64,000 nt of DNA from Carallia brachiata. Taxonomy: Eukaryota; Streptophyta; Magnoliopsida; Malpighiales; Rhizophoraceae. The notes under the pieces were generated by a model. It saw only the letters and a program-made list of their open reading frames with translations, was not told where the DNA came from and did no database searches. Positions within the stretch are counted from its first letter, which is position 1; every line of letters begins with the position of its first letter. A program made the translations under genes and the position numbers. The DNA is taken from contig JADCRB010000002.1 in the NCBI GenBank assembly GCA_021464245.1, positions 1,837,058 to 1,901,057 on the forward strand. The letters are read 5' to 3'. Shown here one piece after another: positions 25,587-40,500 of the stretch.

Positions 25587-28500
25587 TTATGCTTTCTGTT
25601 TTCGTGCTCTTCTAGTGGCCTGAAAGGAGAAACCAATGCGTTTAAATAAAATAGCAGGGCGAACTCTTTCCAAACATTGAACAAAAAGTTCTCGCGAGAA
25701 AAAGAAATGCTAATCATTCAAATTCTGATCAGCTCCTTCAACACTGGCAAAAATTTCACAAAAATTGTAAGATAGCTACCACAGGTAACAAAAATTCAAA
25801 TCGACTCTTTCAACCCTGTTATGGTTATCGGCCGCATGTTAATTTGACCCAAGTTATGATTCACAGTTGAAGAATAGCCAACAAGACGTTTAAAGCAACA
25901 TTGACAATCCACATGAAAAAGCTTATAGCAAAGGACGCTATTGTGGAAGAAAATTGAGACCAAAATACAATACTGGATGTAAACAAACTGCCAAAGTACA
26001 CTAAAAACTTCCACAAGTTCAGTCTGCACAGAATCCTGCAAATTGCATTTGAAAGCACAATTTCCACAACACATGGAATGTGATTGGATAAAGAAAGTTG
26101 GGACAAAAAAGGGCTTACAGTTTCCTCATTTACATTGACAATATCTGATAGAGATGTGTCTTCACAAACCTTGTGTCTCTTCTTTGCTTTACTGCATGCA
26201 AAGCCATAAACAGAACAATTGCTTTAAGAATCTGTATTGAAACTAGTCACAGTACAAAAAGCCCAAGAATTCTGACATGCATGATCAAACTGGCGTAAGA
26301 TAACAATGTTTTGGAATTGTCACAAAAAACGGACCGAAAAAGGCAGAGGGTACCAAAGGGTCAAAGCTTCCACTGCAGTTTCGAATTACATTTTTCCCAC
26401 ATTGAACCTGTTCATACTATGATTTTCCCTATTTCTCTTACATTTATTACACAATTGGAGGATATTGTTACTCAACAGTTAAAAACATACAATTGAAGAG
26501 CGAGCATTAGTTTAAGGTTACTCCATTGTGGTCTGGATGTCATAGGTTTGAATAACAGAAACAACCTTCTTGTAAACACAAGAGTGTACATACCTTTGAC
26601 CTTCCCCAAACCCCACAATGTTGGGAACATTGTGGACTGGGACACTCTTTTAAAACATATACAATTCATGTATTGAACATAAGACGCATATTGTTTTAAG
26701 GTTGTGCTGGACCAGTTCGTGGACTAGTTCCTAGATTTTCTGCTCTGCCTGAAAATATCAGATCAGTCTATTTTCCTGATAATTCACACAATCAAATCCC
26801 CCTAGGAGGCAGACATGGGCTTGTATGCCACACAATTCTTTGTATGCTGTTTTCAGATAAGTGAAAAATTCCTATTTTTATATAGGGGCAAACATTTCAA
26901 TTCGGTCCAATGAAGCTATTTCATCTCCCTAAAAATACTCCCTCTAAATGGGAGCTTGAGGAAGGAAATAAACCACAATTCTGAGAAATGTCACATTCCA
27001 TGTCTCATGCATCTTTATTCTATTCAGATCATTACATTTTATCACGGGAGGAGCAATAGGCATATCCAGGATGAAACCCATCCGAGGGATAGCTAATCTG
27101 GATAAAACTTGCTGCATTGTCAATATTGCTACAACCATATGACAATGCTTTTCATAGGAGTGTTAGACTCATCATATGGATAAGTTAAAAACATACTTAA
27201 AATCAAGCTCAATATAATCAAATTTTGATCAGCTGGAATCATCTCAATGCTCAAAAATTGTTAATGCAGGTTTAGGCACACTGCTTTTTGACGAGAAACA
27301 ATTATTTATTATCTGCCATAGACTATTTGAGAAAGAAAGCCAACAAAAATAGAGATAGGAGAGCCATCTGGACCATTTTAAACATGAGAGCTCTTTATTA
27401 TTATTTTTTTGTAAGAATTAAGGATCGAACCCTAGACCCAAAACTAAGAGTTCATGTGACTCTACCGCTAAATCTTATGACTAGTGGCTGAGAGCTCTTT
27501 ATTTGTCTGGCTTCAATTCTTTAGTTCTCTTAATGGGACAAAAAACCAATAACAGGAAGATGATCGTGAGATAGGGCCCATACAAGCCTATTTGAACTTG
27601 TGACAATCCTGCCCATTAAGGGTTGTCCAAAAATTAAAAACTCATAATAAAATACTTGAGCCTAGACATAATTTGGGTAATGACAATTGCTAGGCCATTT
27701 TAAATTCCAAATAGTAACACATATCTATTCAAAAAATATTTGTCAATATCTAGAACAGAAATAAGATAATTGAACGAACACAAAAAGTTTACCAGGGGAA
27801 AGAAGTCTTCCATTGCGAAGCTCTCTGCTCCCCTTCTTTGCCAAGTATTGAAAAGTTTCTTTAGGCAGACTACTGACAGTAGAAGCCGGATTGCTGCAAC
27901 GTAAAATACGCAAGCTAATAAGGGGCCAAATATAGATGAAAAATTTGCAAATCATAAAAAAAGAAAAAGAAAAAGAAAAGAACCAGATTGATAACGGATG
28001 TATGTTGCCAAGAGGTAGTATCAAATGTTAGTAATGATCATGACCTACCCCATCCCAACCAACTAAATGCCCTCTTACCGGAGTAAGGAAAACATTTAGT
28101 AGCCCTCCGTATGACTGACCAATATTGGGGAATGAAATATTGGGTAATATTTTTAATCCAAGAAAACAATCTGGGGAAATAGTGACAGACAATCATGAAA
28201 ACTATGGAAAATGGTAACAGGCAAGAAGACAACTAAATAATCATGTAGTTATTTAAGCGGTGAACTCAGCCCATTTAGACAAACAAGTATTATATGAGGT
28301 CATTTGGTTAGCCAACATTCTACAAGTTCAAAACTGTAGAAGCATCAGGAATGCCGGTGATACAGATAAATGGATTTAAACCTAACTCCACTCACTCTCA
28401 ATTTGAAGAAACAGAATTGAATTACATGCATCAGGGAAAAGAAAGGGGGAGTTGAGGGGAAGAAATTTGAAAAAAAAAAAAACGAAATGAATATATAAGT

Positions 28501-31500
28501 GCAACCTTCAGAAAACCAAAGGAAACAAGAGTTAAACTAAAGAGAGAGAGAATCATAGCCACTAGATCTGAAACTTAAACAAGAAGATAAACAAAGAACC
28601 TAAGCTAGAAAGAAATGCAATATACTACCATAGTCTCATTTAAGAATCATAATTAGAGTGTATAACAGTCCATTGCATGAAACATAAAGTATTACTAACA
28701 ACTCACCAGTTACTTGAATGAAAAGTGTTTGACTCTTCTACCAACACAATCTCCCGACACTGTCAAAACAATCAAGGATAAAGGGAAAACCAAAAGAAAA
28801 AAAAGGATGCAGTTAAGAAATAGCATTGATGCCTAGAGTCATGCAAGAGAATAAATGAAAAGTAGCATAGCTCTGCAAAAAGTGCAACGAAAACAATAAC
28901 ATAAGATCCTAAATCCATGACCAAAAAGTAAAAGAACAAGGATGCAAATCACAGCCACATAACCTAGAGATCTTGAGCCATGGAATGGTTACCTTTATAT
29001 TTTCCCTCGTGCAAAAGCAGTTATAGACAGGACCCCAACCCTGTTATTTGAAAAGTAGACTCCCAATACAATTGTCCGTTTAAATACTGACTTGAAGACC
29101 TTTATATCGTATGATAAAACGACTGAATGTTTTGCCCTTTTCCATCCATCATTAACTAAGAATCTGTACACAATATTTGGGCTAACCACAATGCCAGTGA
29201 AAGATGCAAACTAAATTGAATCTCACAAGAGACCGACAGAATCAAATCAACTCCAAAATCTGGAATGCAATTTCAGTTATCAAATATGATGCCTGAATCC
29301 AGATTCACCACCCAAGCAGCAACGTTAACATTTTGATTAAAAATCTCACAACTCCTACTATACCAGCATACTCATTCATTATTGTTGTCAGAATTAAATA
29401 GTATATCTGTTTACCTTCTGAATTGTTGTCAGAATTAAAAAGCAATGGCCAAGCCTGAACAAGAACCAACAAGAAACAACCACAAGGTTTTATATTCTCA
29501 CTTCTGAAAATCCCAGAATTTCTCCCACTAAATGCCCTTAAGGGCTGTCAACTTAAGAGACTAATTTGACATGTGTTTCAATTAAGGCCTTGCTCCAAAT
29601 TCCAATACACTAAGTAAACACGTGTTCAAACATGCAGCTACAATAACAAAACTATTTTAAATTGGTTACATTTGACTAGAGAACATACTGACCAGTGTCT
29701 TCTCCTGGAGTTTTTCTCTGGAATATTCGCAAGCTTCAATGGTCATACAGCTATTTGTGGCAATATTTTCTTTCAAGGGATGGCATATTCTTTCTAAAGT
29801 TAAAGCTTTTGCTGCAGCCGGAGGCTTTGTAGTTGCAGAGTCACAAAAAGAAATATTTTCTTTCTGCAGAATAGATTCAGGCACATAATTTTTGCATCGC
29901 TCAATAATGGAACGTTTAGTGTGCAATCCCTCTGACTCAGAAGCAATAGGAGAAGCATGTTTTCTCCTATCTCCAAAACTGATTTCCCTGCTTGCTTTCT
30001 TTTGTTTTTCTGTTCTCACCAACTTTGACAAATGAACACGTTTCGGTGAAACCAGGTTCAGTGCACCATCCTTACAATCAGCAACTTTTAGGCCATCTTC
30101 TTGTGACTTTCTAGTGCGTTTAGGAAGAGTGCTTGCACCCTAAAGTAAGCCAAAAGAATGCACACCGAGCAGGAAATGGAGTGAGAAATTTGCAATAGAG
30201 AATTCTAAGGGACAAGAACAACTAGATAAGAGTTCTAGGATTCTAGATATTCACCAGAGAGATTTGAGATGTAAGAATATGAACAACTCCCTTGAAGAAT
30301 TTTTCATCAGCAGGAAACGGAGTGAGAAATTTCAAACTAGCCTGCCAATGACAAGTAAATTAGAATCTGACGCTTTTAAATCACAAGCACTTCAGGTCAC
30401 CCTAAGTACTTGCCTCGCTGCATTTCTTAGGATTTATTCTGTACAATGATGATGGCAGCAAGATCACTCCAGGGGCACACAAGGAGGAATTGCTGTTCTG
30501 ATTTAATGAATTTACAATATAGCTCCCAATCTCAGCAAGAATTTGCAACTTCTGCAAGGCAATTATGTTCTACATCAATACAAAACATAACTACAAGATG
30601 AAGTATCCATAACTGAAAATTCTCCAAGAGAAAAGCTACTGACAGGAGTTTCCTGAGCATCAACAGCATCTTCAGCTCTTTTAATAGCACGAAAAATACT
30701 GTGCAAATGCAGGGCAGTATCATTTATAAGATCCATGTCACCATTGAAAATAGTAGAATTTAATAATGCCTGTATGACCCGAAAGAGTGGACTGCAAAAG
30801 AACACTATCCCCAAGTTACCATAGTTGAAGAAACATCACATTCACATTTGGCAGAAAGTTAAACATGCTAAAACCAAAATTGGCTTCAGATACACACCCA
30901 CAAAACTGGGCATATACTTGTTCATCCCGACATTCTAAAGGTGGAAAGTCAGCATCGTGAGCAAGAATATGGATCAAAAAAACCACAATGTACGATGGAA
31001 AATCTGTAAGTGACCCTCCTTGCATTGTAGATGCCTTGTGAACTTGAGCTTCTCTGCTGCAATCCTTGATAAATTCTTCTAAGTGTTTCACTGACTAGAG
31101 AAGTGACAACAGAGGTAACATGGAATAAGTATACCAGTAAAAATAAGCATAGCATATATGATGAAAACATAGAGGGGTACAAGCATACAGCATCCTGCAG
31201 ATCATCACATTGAGCCAAAGCGAAAGCACATGCATATCTAATAGGTATAACACGCTCCTTCAACAACTTGTGTGCTTTGTCAAGGAATAGCCTCCTAACA
31301 AAAGAAGAAGAATCCTGGAATTTGACAAAAGAGAAGGAAAAAAAAATATTAAGCACAAAGAAGAAAAGGAAGAAGTTTATCATCAATGATTTTAACTGCA
31401 AACTCAATAAAATGCCAAAAAAAGAAGGATACTAGATACATATAACTCAAATATCATGGCAAATAGACATTCATATGGTGAACGTTCGACTAACGTATGA

Positions 31501-34500
31501 TCATTCTGGGAGCCATAAATGATTAATTTGTTTAGTTGAATCACGTGAGGAGACTTTGTAAAGACAAATAACTGACAAGTCAAATCGCTGCCTAACAACA
31601 GAACGGCAATATTACTGGTGATAGAAATAGCTATTGCCGATAGATCAACCTGTCTTACTGACAGTGCACCTTGAAACAGTTATACAAGGAAAGAGCTATC
31701 TCATAATGATCTTTTCTCAACAAATTGCAATGCTTAGTCTAAAATACTATTGATTCTTTTCTTGTAAACTACATACTTCCCATGCTAAAATACTAACATC
31801 TGATGCTTTAGAAATATGAACATACAATTAAAAAACAAAAAAGCATCAAAGCACAATAGATTTTAAGAGTGAAATTTGAAGGTAGAACCCCTTCGTTTTG
31901 CATTATGTTAGAGATGGATTTTGATTATTGCTACTTGTTACAAAAGACTCAGATGCAATGCCTCAGCAGATCATTCTACAACTTCTGTCTGCTAGCTTAT
32001 TCCATGCACAATACAAAAGTTTGTCCACCTTTGCTACTGAAATTATCAGATGAAAAATCTCCGGAGATATATGTAAATCCCATCTTCTGGAAAGCCGGAG
32101 AAGAGATTTTGCAGCAGCTAGTCTAACATGGGGCTTCTCACTTGCACTGCCCAAAAGAGGTCAACAAACTTTTTAACAAAAAATAAATCATACAAGGAAG
32201 TTCAACGAAATGGTGGACAACAATTTCAACACATATGACACCTAAGAAACAAACAGATCCAACACTTAGTTTACAGGAGTACATTGATATGTCTGCATTT
32301 CCAGTTGCCATCCAACATTATTTATTATTATTTTTTTTTTGTCAATAAACCCGAGTTAAAGTAGCTCATCATTCCAAACATGTAAATATGCCAGCTGCTA
32401 ATGTCCATAAAATTGGCACCGAACTATAGCATATATGTGATAAGTGAATGTAGATATATGCATATATCTTTTTAATTATTTATATTGGTGTTGGGTGAAA
32501 AAAAAAGCAATAAAAAAAAACACTAAAATAGCACTTGACATGGCAGGCCATCTGCTGGGCTGGATCAAGAGATTGCTTTAATCGTTTAGTAGACAAGGAG
32601 ACTCCTACATGCCGAACATTTATGGGTGCAAGTGACAATGAAAATGAATTATAACTCAAACATGCAGTTGGTTGAAGAGCGATGAAAAGAAGTGAATACA
32701 CCCAGGAGGATTAAATCACGAATCTAAAAACTATTGTTAAAATTAAATTAAGAATATGGAAATTTGATTCAATGTTCAACAAAAAAAAGCAAGAAAATGA
32801 AACTCTAATTAAGGAATCAATTTATGTTGAAAATTTAAAACTTTGTAGCTAGAAATCTTGGCAACTCTGTGGGCATATCTACGATAATTACAAAGGTTTC
32901 ATTCACCGAAATTCAATCTTTGTGAGATTGCCAATATTTTACAAAGGGTTTATTTAAAGTTTTTATGAAACATACCACGAGATGATTCCATCAAAAGAAC
33001 CACCATCTAGGATCATCTTTGATAAAATATCTAGCAAATGATCGATCTGCCTCTGCACGTGAGATCCTAGATGAGGCAAAAAGCTCTTGACAAGCATTTT
33101 TAGTGCAAAAATCTGCAAAATACAGCATATCAAACCAATGTGCTAGTCCATCAATGCTTTAAGACAGTGCTACAAAATATGAAATGCTAACCCAACCATA
33201 ACTGGCTTAATAGAGCATAACCATTGAGTGCATGGTTACAGCCAATCTATAATGATCCAAAAGACAACATTCAAAGAATGAGGTAGATTGCTGTACGGGC
33301 ACAAATTTGAATCACCTCAAATGCCTCACTCTCTTATTTCCTTGAGAACTTTTTTGAGGAGAAAAGGCATATATAACCAGGCATGCCATAGAAACTTACA
33401 CGAGATCCACCGTCTATAACAGAACAACAAAAGAACATTGAAAAGCAGCATTGTAAGCAAACTACTAGGATATCAATCCTGCTAACACAATCTGTTTGTT
33501 CTATTTTCAATTTGGATTTCTTCTGCCATAACAAGAATCTAGTAGTACCAAAATTAATTAGTTTTCAATGCCCTTCTAGCAAATTGCCTGATATTCATAA
33601 TTCGTATATTGCCTCATTTTAATGGCATCATCAAATAACAATGACTCATCAAGACCTGCTGCAAAGAACCCAATTATTGAGAGGAAAAATGTAGGCCACT
33701 TTGGAAAATGACCAGGAAAGACTCAGCATACTTCCTTCTACAGTGCATACCTTTAACTTACAAGAATCGCTGCATCCAGAATTCTCATCAGACAATGTTG
33801 GATGATCATTCTGTTCCACCTAATGAAAAAGAACAATGATAGTTAAGCTGCGAAATTTCACAACCCATATTTTACTAAAACACATTACGTAGAAAATTCA
33901 GAATGCAAATGCTATCGTGCTATATTATGGCAGGACATAATAATGCAATTATAGACGCACTACAGCTGCTTCATTTACTTGGAAAATAGTTTTCAATGCG
34001 AACGAACTGATCTCATCATAATGAGTTTCAAACACTGAGATACAATGTTGTCCAATACAGCCCAAGGACTGCAAGGCGGTAGGAATGTTCCTCCCACAGT
34101 GTAAAGAATCCACAAGTTCCTGAATGAGATACAGAAAAAGCACACAAAGTTAGGTAAACACTCAAAATAAGGAACTTTTTACAATCTAAGAACAAATTCT
34201 AATGACAGTGGAGAAAGTGAAAATGGCATATGTAGAAGGAAAAAGTGAGCCAAAATATAGCTCCTTGTAAGAAAGCTACACTAAAAAACTTAAGTAACCA
34301 AATTTTATTAGTAAAGAAGTAGCAAAACTAACTCAGACTTCTCACCCTTACCATCTAATTTTGTGGTAGATGCATCAAATTCCAATTTTCCAACTAGACA
34401 TCAAAACTGCAAGGGATGTGGTCCCCAAAATAGAAAGAGAAGAGGAACACTAATTAAATATTGGGATTTAAACCCCATGTTCCAATATGAATGCAAGCTT

Positions 34501-37500
34501 AATATCTAGTAGAAGCAGCAGGTATAAAAAGCGCTCGCAAGTGGATAAAGATATGAATCTGCCTAAAGCGTCACACACCAACCAAGAGATAGCGAAAACA
34601 CATTCCACGTCTCAATTCCCTTAAGGCAGATGATAAAGGTGAAAGATCAAAATAATATGTTTATCCCATAGATTGGTCTGTGTAAAATGAGTGTCTGGGA
34701 TCAACTCAGTGACTTTACTTATAACATCCTAAAAAGCAATCTTGGTCGGTCATTTCTTTCAAATCACATCAACAAATATAATCTTTTGGCAAAACAGAAG
34801 ATCTCATCACCATTGCAAATGTCATTATCATCTTCCCATTAAATTAAGGAAAAGAAAATGTCATAAATGACATGACAAACTATAAATGGTATTAACCCTA
34901 AGATTGATCAAACCTAAAAACCCAGTTATGCCACAGAATAGAAGAGATGCAACTGATCAAAGATACATGTTCAAATCAAAGTCATGTTACAATAAAGCAC
35001 AAAAAATAAAAACAAACGCGGCTTATATCAAATGTAGGAAAAAATGACATAAATGAAATTTAAAGCATAAAAGAAAACACAAAAGTTAGAGAGGCTGGGA
35101 TTTCCGCACCTCACATAGGTTTGACAAAATGGGCTCCTTTGAAGAATCTGCCAGTGAAGCAATTGCAGAAACAGCAAATTTGGACTGAATACGAGTTCCC
35201 TCCAGACATAGTCTCTCCAACAAAGGATAAAAATTGCTGATATAAAAAATAACATACAATGATGAAAATAAAATCAAAACCAAGTTAGAGATAAAAGGGA
35301 AAATTTTAGAAATCAAAGCTGAGCTCAAATTCCTAGCTCATTGAACATTCAAATTCACTCTTTAGTCATTTCCCTTCATCCCCAACAAACCAACCATGCC
35401 AACCCCTGGCCCGGCGCGCCGCAGGTTGGATATGACCCCTAAAACAGTCAATTAGTTTAAGAATGGAATCGTCAATATAACCGACAATGAACAAATAACT
35501 TTCCCAAAGACCAATACTGCGAACCAAAGACTTGCCCTTTGGCCAAAATCAACCTTGCCTTGTGGCATAAAATGAAGGTCAAGGAACCATCATCCTTATA
35601 AAATGTGCACAGTTGCTGAACAAATATTCAAAGCTTCCATACCTATAACAAATAAGATACAATGTGCACAATTCTGTCATGGAAGAAGCATGGATACCAA
35701 TGTAAAAAAGGGTATAAAATTCACCTGATTTTGACAGAAATATAAGGGCCTGCTTTTGCCAAGGCTTCAACAAGTATATAATTAATTGAATCCTTCTCCT
35801 CTATAAGCTCCCGCAACAGCTCTTCTGAACCTCCCAGAAGTGCAGGAAAAACATTGATTATAGCCTAAATAAGAAATATGGAAGTAACTTTGATCAAACA
35901 GAATATTAATGAGTAATGCAAACTTATAAAAAGGAGAAGAGGTAATCATTAAAAATTTGCAGTAACTTTGATACTGTCATCACCTTCTTAAAACAAAAGG
36001 AGCACCTAAAGCGAAATAAATCATTATATGCTCCCCAAACTTGGCTTTCTTCAGCAAGGGCAAAGGAGAAGAGGTACAAGTCATAATTCTATCAAACTCA
36101 TTCTGATCTAACTTTCTTCCAGAAATTGAAAACTACTTTTCGAAGGGTTTTACAGCCAGAAACAGTAGGATCTGCTACGATTAAAAACTACTATAAAGGA
36201 TTCTAAAAATAGATACACTACAATCAGTACCAATTAAAATATTCTACAATCAGACATGCCAGTAGCCACAGTGCATTATTAAATCCATGCTATGACATTA
36301 TATTAAGTTGAGCAACAAAACAAATTTCTTTAAGTAAACATGCTGCCTTAGAAAAACAACTGCTCACACAAATATTCAGGAACAAGTGGTTAAACTTGAT
36401 GTCCTATGAGGGGAATGACAAAACTCTGTAATTCCCTTTGCAACTTCCTATAATTCCCTGAGAAGTTAGCCCAGCTTGACCTAATTCGTATTCTTGCATA
36501 AGAATTCCCTTCTTTCAGATGGCTTATGTTCAATGTATCAGCTGTATATGAGTTAACTGCCTTATTATCCCATATATAGCAGTAGTTTTTGGCAGTTTCT
36601 CGCTATTGGATCTCAAGCCCTAAGAAAAAGATGGTGATACAAGTTTTGCACAAATATTACAAACATAAAAGCATCAAACAGCTGTTGTTCTTACCATAAG
36701 CAATTTGACAGAAGAAGCCTCCAAATGCTCATTTCTCAGTCCATTATCGGACAGATTCTCCAGAATACAGTGGACATGCTCTGAGCTAAATATATTAAAA
36801 GAGCATTTTGAGGAGAGTAATTTCAGAAACTCAAAATGTTGATGGCTATCTCCTATCATTTTAAGAAACTTATCCTGAAAAAAAAACAGTTGATATACAA
36901 AAAGAGATTAGAGAAAAATTAATTTAGAATTGTAAAGGGCAGCCTGAATAAGAAAGAAAGCAAGTCAATGAATTTGGTTCACTAGAATTATGAGCAATAC
37001 GATAATTACCCAAATGAAAACACAATGCCAAATCTGCATCTACCCTTATCAGAACCAGTCAAGGCATGAATTCACAGAAATAAAGCTGAGCAGTAAGAAG
37101 ACAACAGGAAAAATAGATGACGCCTAAATAAAGCTCCTTTAGTTCAGTTTTAGTCTTGCCATATACCTCATTTTTTATGTCAACTTTTCCCATCCAACAC
37201 ATAACATGTTTCCAATCTAAGGATGACAACATGTATATATATATATATATAGCAATGAAAGGAATTGTGTTCGCAGATTTCCACCATGACAAACATAATT
37301 TAATTGTGCTTCGGCTACCCAATTGATGCTATGATGACTTTCCTACCATACAAGAAGGCCTGCCCAATTAATTTGCATCTGGCCCATCTTTTTCGCCAGC
37401 ACAAAATGCTAATTACAGGTTCAGTTTTGCCGCTTCAGATTGAACTCCAATTAACCTAAAGTAAAGAGTAGCAAGCAATGTGCCATTGAAACTGGGAAAA

Positions 37501-40500
37501 GACTTCTCCCAGCCACAGCAGTGGGTAAAGAGTCCTGATTACCATTGTGCTACATGATAAACTGTTTTCATCTTCTCCCAAATTATTTCTCAACAATAAC
37601 CCATGAAATAAAGACTTCTCATTGGCAATGAATGCAAGGCATCTTACATAATATGATAACAAGGTTCACCCTATGCAGGAAGCAATAATCTCCAAGCAAG
37701 CAATAAGTCTAATAGGAGGTATGATCTCACCCACCCAAAATGAAAAAAGAAAAAAAAAATTAATTAATAGAAAAACTCACTCTAGTTGTCTGAGCCTTAA
37801 AGAACGTCCGTTGATTCAATAATAGCTCCAGTTCATTGAAGATTCTATTATCTTTCATGTGGCCCAATTTATGGAAGCACTCTTCTGCTTTTGGAGGATC
37901 TGGAAAGCATGCTGACATTTTCACAAATAGCCTTTTGAGTCTCTCCTGCACTTCTTCAGAACTGGCTTCCTATGATACATATTGCAAATATTTACTAAGA
38001 GCAGCCAACAAATAAAAATCACATATGGACCTTACCTTTGTGCATTTGACACTACTACAAACACCTCACCAATATTTTATGACACTCTCAAGGTCTTCAA
38101 ATTGATGCAAATGCTTCAAGCTAAATATTTAACATAGGAGAAAAATATGTGTCATGCAAAAAAGAATACCAATCACAACAAATACCAGAAGTTAAAAAAG
38201 CCTATCTCACAAAGCAGTGTAAAAAAGTGCAAGAAAACAAGGGTTACACAATTCTCTAAGAAGAATATGTCAGATATGGCCACTTGAAAATGCACCATTA
38301 TTCAAAGCATGCATGATAGATAATGCAATAGTCTATACTACAGAACTAAGCATAAGTGTCCAAGCACCCTTGTAACACTTTAACCCTTTCCTTGTAAACT
38401 TATTCCCTTCAAGCTTTGATTCAATTTCCATCCTATTCTATTCCAATATTACAAATTGCCCCACACCTCTCAAGTTAAAATTTCATCAAGATAAGTGCAG
38501 TGTTAGTCAAATGGTTAAGCATGGCAAAAAAAAAAGAATTATGTAAAATTAGCAAAAGTTCAACTATCTACTTGAATTGGCCCATAGTTGAAAAGGTGAG
38601 TATACATTTTACAAGAAAAAGAAATCTTCAGGCACCCTCATCCGCAAAAGAAGAGTTACCGAAAAAAGAGACCAAGTCAATTTAGATTTTTGAGCCAAGT
38701 TAAGCTAAATGCAAAGCCAAAGCTCAAGTGTCACATTGCCGACTGTATGAGGGGAGGTGTATAAGTTGCAGTTGATAAGAGCCATTAGACATAAAGTACT
38801 AATGTGTGTGAGAGAGAGAGGAGAGGAGGGTAAAAGCTTGATGAAGGACAAAAAAAAAAAAAAACCTCAAGAGACACATCGTAAACTGCTATGTGAACTT
38901 ATCCCACCTTCTAGATCTATTGATCATCCCTGCTTGATTGACAATGATAGTTTTCGATAGTCATCACAATCAGAATTAAAAGACTAAAAATTAAAAAAAA
39001 AAATTAAAAATATACCAAGCTTACAAATGTTCGTCTCTTTTGGGTAATAATTTTCGTCACAACAAAACTAAGATCAATTAATACGAGATAACTATGTAGA
39101 AGGGCTTTAAGGACCATAAAAGTAGGCTTCACTTATATCAATGCTGGTTAGCATAGCAGCAATTAAGCATGCATATAGTTTGTCCAATAACTTTATATGA
39201 TGGCCCATCAGCATTTACAAAAGCCTAGAACCTTACCTTCTGTTTCTTCTTCTTAAAGCCAAATAAGCCTGCATTTCCATTTGCAACCTGAAACACACAA
39301 TACCCAGTAAAAAATGCACTATTTCTATTGCAGTAAGAACCAACATGAATACCTTCGTTTCAGAGACAAAATTGAGTTCAATGCCTTCACGTGAAGAGGA
39401 GTGAATAGAGAAAAGAAATGGATCCAATGCCTTGTCCTCTCCTTAACAGAGAGATTATCTGGAAACAAATCCTCTGCAAGTATAACCTCCATGTTTTGGA
39501 ACCTGAAGGACATTTACAAAAATAACATTGGGTGACATAAATCCTGAATTATAGAGGAAAGCATCAAAAAGCAGGAACAACAGACCTGAACTCCTTAGAA
39601 TCCTTCTCGCAGCACAACATCAAGACTTTACATGGAATCTCTTCAAAGTGGTCGCTCATAGTCATGTGGCCTTCAGAACACCTCATACAATATTCTTGAT
39701 AAACCTCTGTCAGCTTCTGCAAAGCCTTCTTTCTAACAGATATCTGTAACATATTCGAAAGTTATACAATCTTGAGATAAAAAAAATCAACATGCATAAG
39801 GAGTTAACTGAAAAAAAGTAAACAGAAATTTCTGAAGAATACCTTCTTATCCCTAAGCCTTTCAGTAGTTTTTGATATCAGTTCAAGTGGAAAAATTTTC
39901 AGGTTAGACCTGGCAACATTGCAAACTACATCTACTGCCAGCGTCCTCACCTTGTCATCAAAATCCAACAATCGGCCTTCAAGGGAGGCTGCTTAATTGA
40001 CAAGTGAGAGAAGATATTTTAAAATTTTGAGTAATCAGGAGTCATTCCAGATGAAAGAACTGATTTGAGCACTATGACTTACCAAGAAGTTCCAACGATT
40101 CTTTTCCACGAGGATTGGAGATGTAGCAAGCTTTGGCACAGCGTATAGCACTAAGTCTAACTTCCACAGACTTGTCAGAGAATCTATTTTTAAACTCTAT
40201 AAAAAGATTTCGATAATTTTGTGCAATATGGGATTCAGGCAGTGCAAGGAGCTTTCCAATTAACTTAACAGCTTTTATCCGAACATCAACCTGATCAGTC
40301 TACAAATTGAGATACAGGGGAACTTTGTAAGGATAAATTACTGCAAGAGCAAAGGAACACATGAAAACTACACTTGGGAAACTGATATAAAACAGAAAAA
40401 TTTACCAAAAGGTTGTGGGAGGATAGTCAAGTCTTACATACTGTTTAGATGATTGTTGTGATAGTACTGACAATAAAAGGCAAAGAGGGTTGCTATACCA

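Noticed and set aside
32029..33112. Donor at ATCTC|GTGG for PDS5 exon 17
   Set aside because: The site three bases on (TCGTG|GTATGT) is a stronger donor and alone gives the continuous reading ISCASEKPHV.
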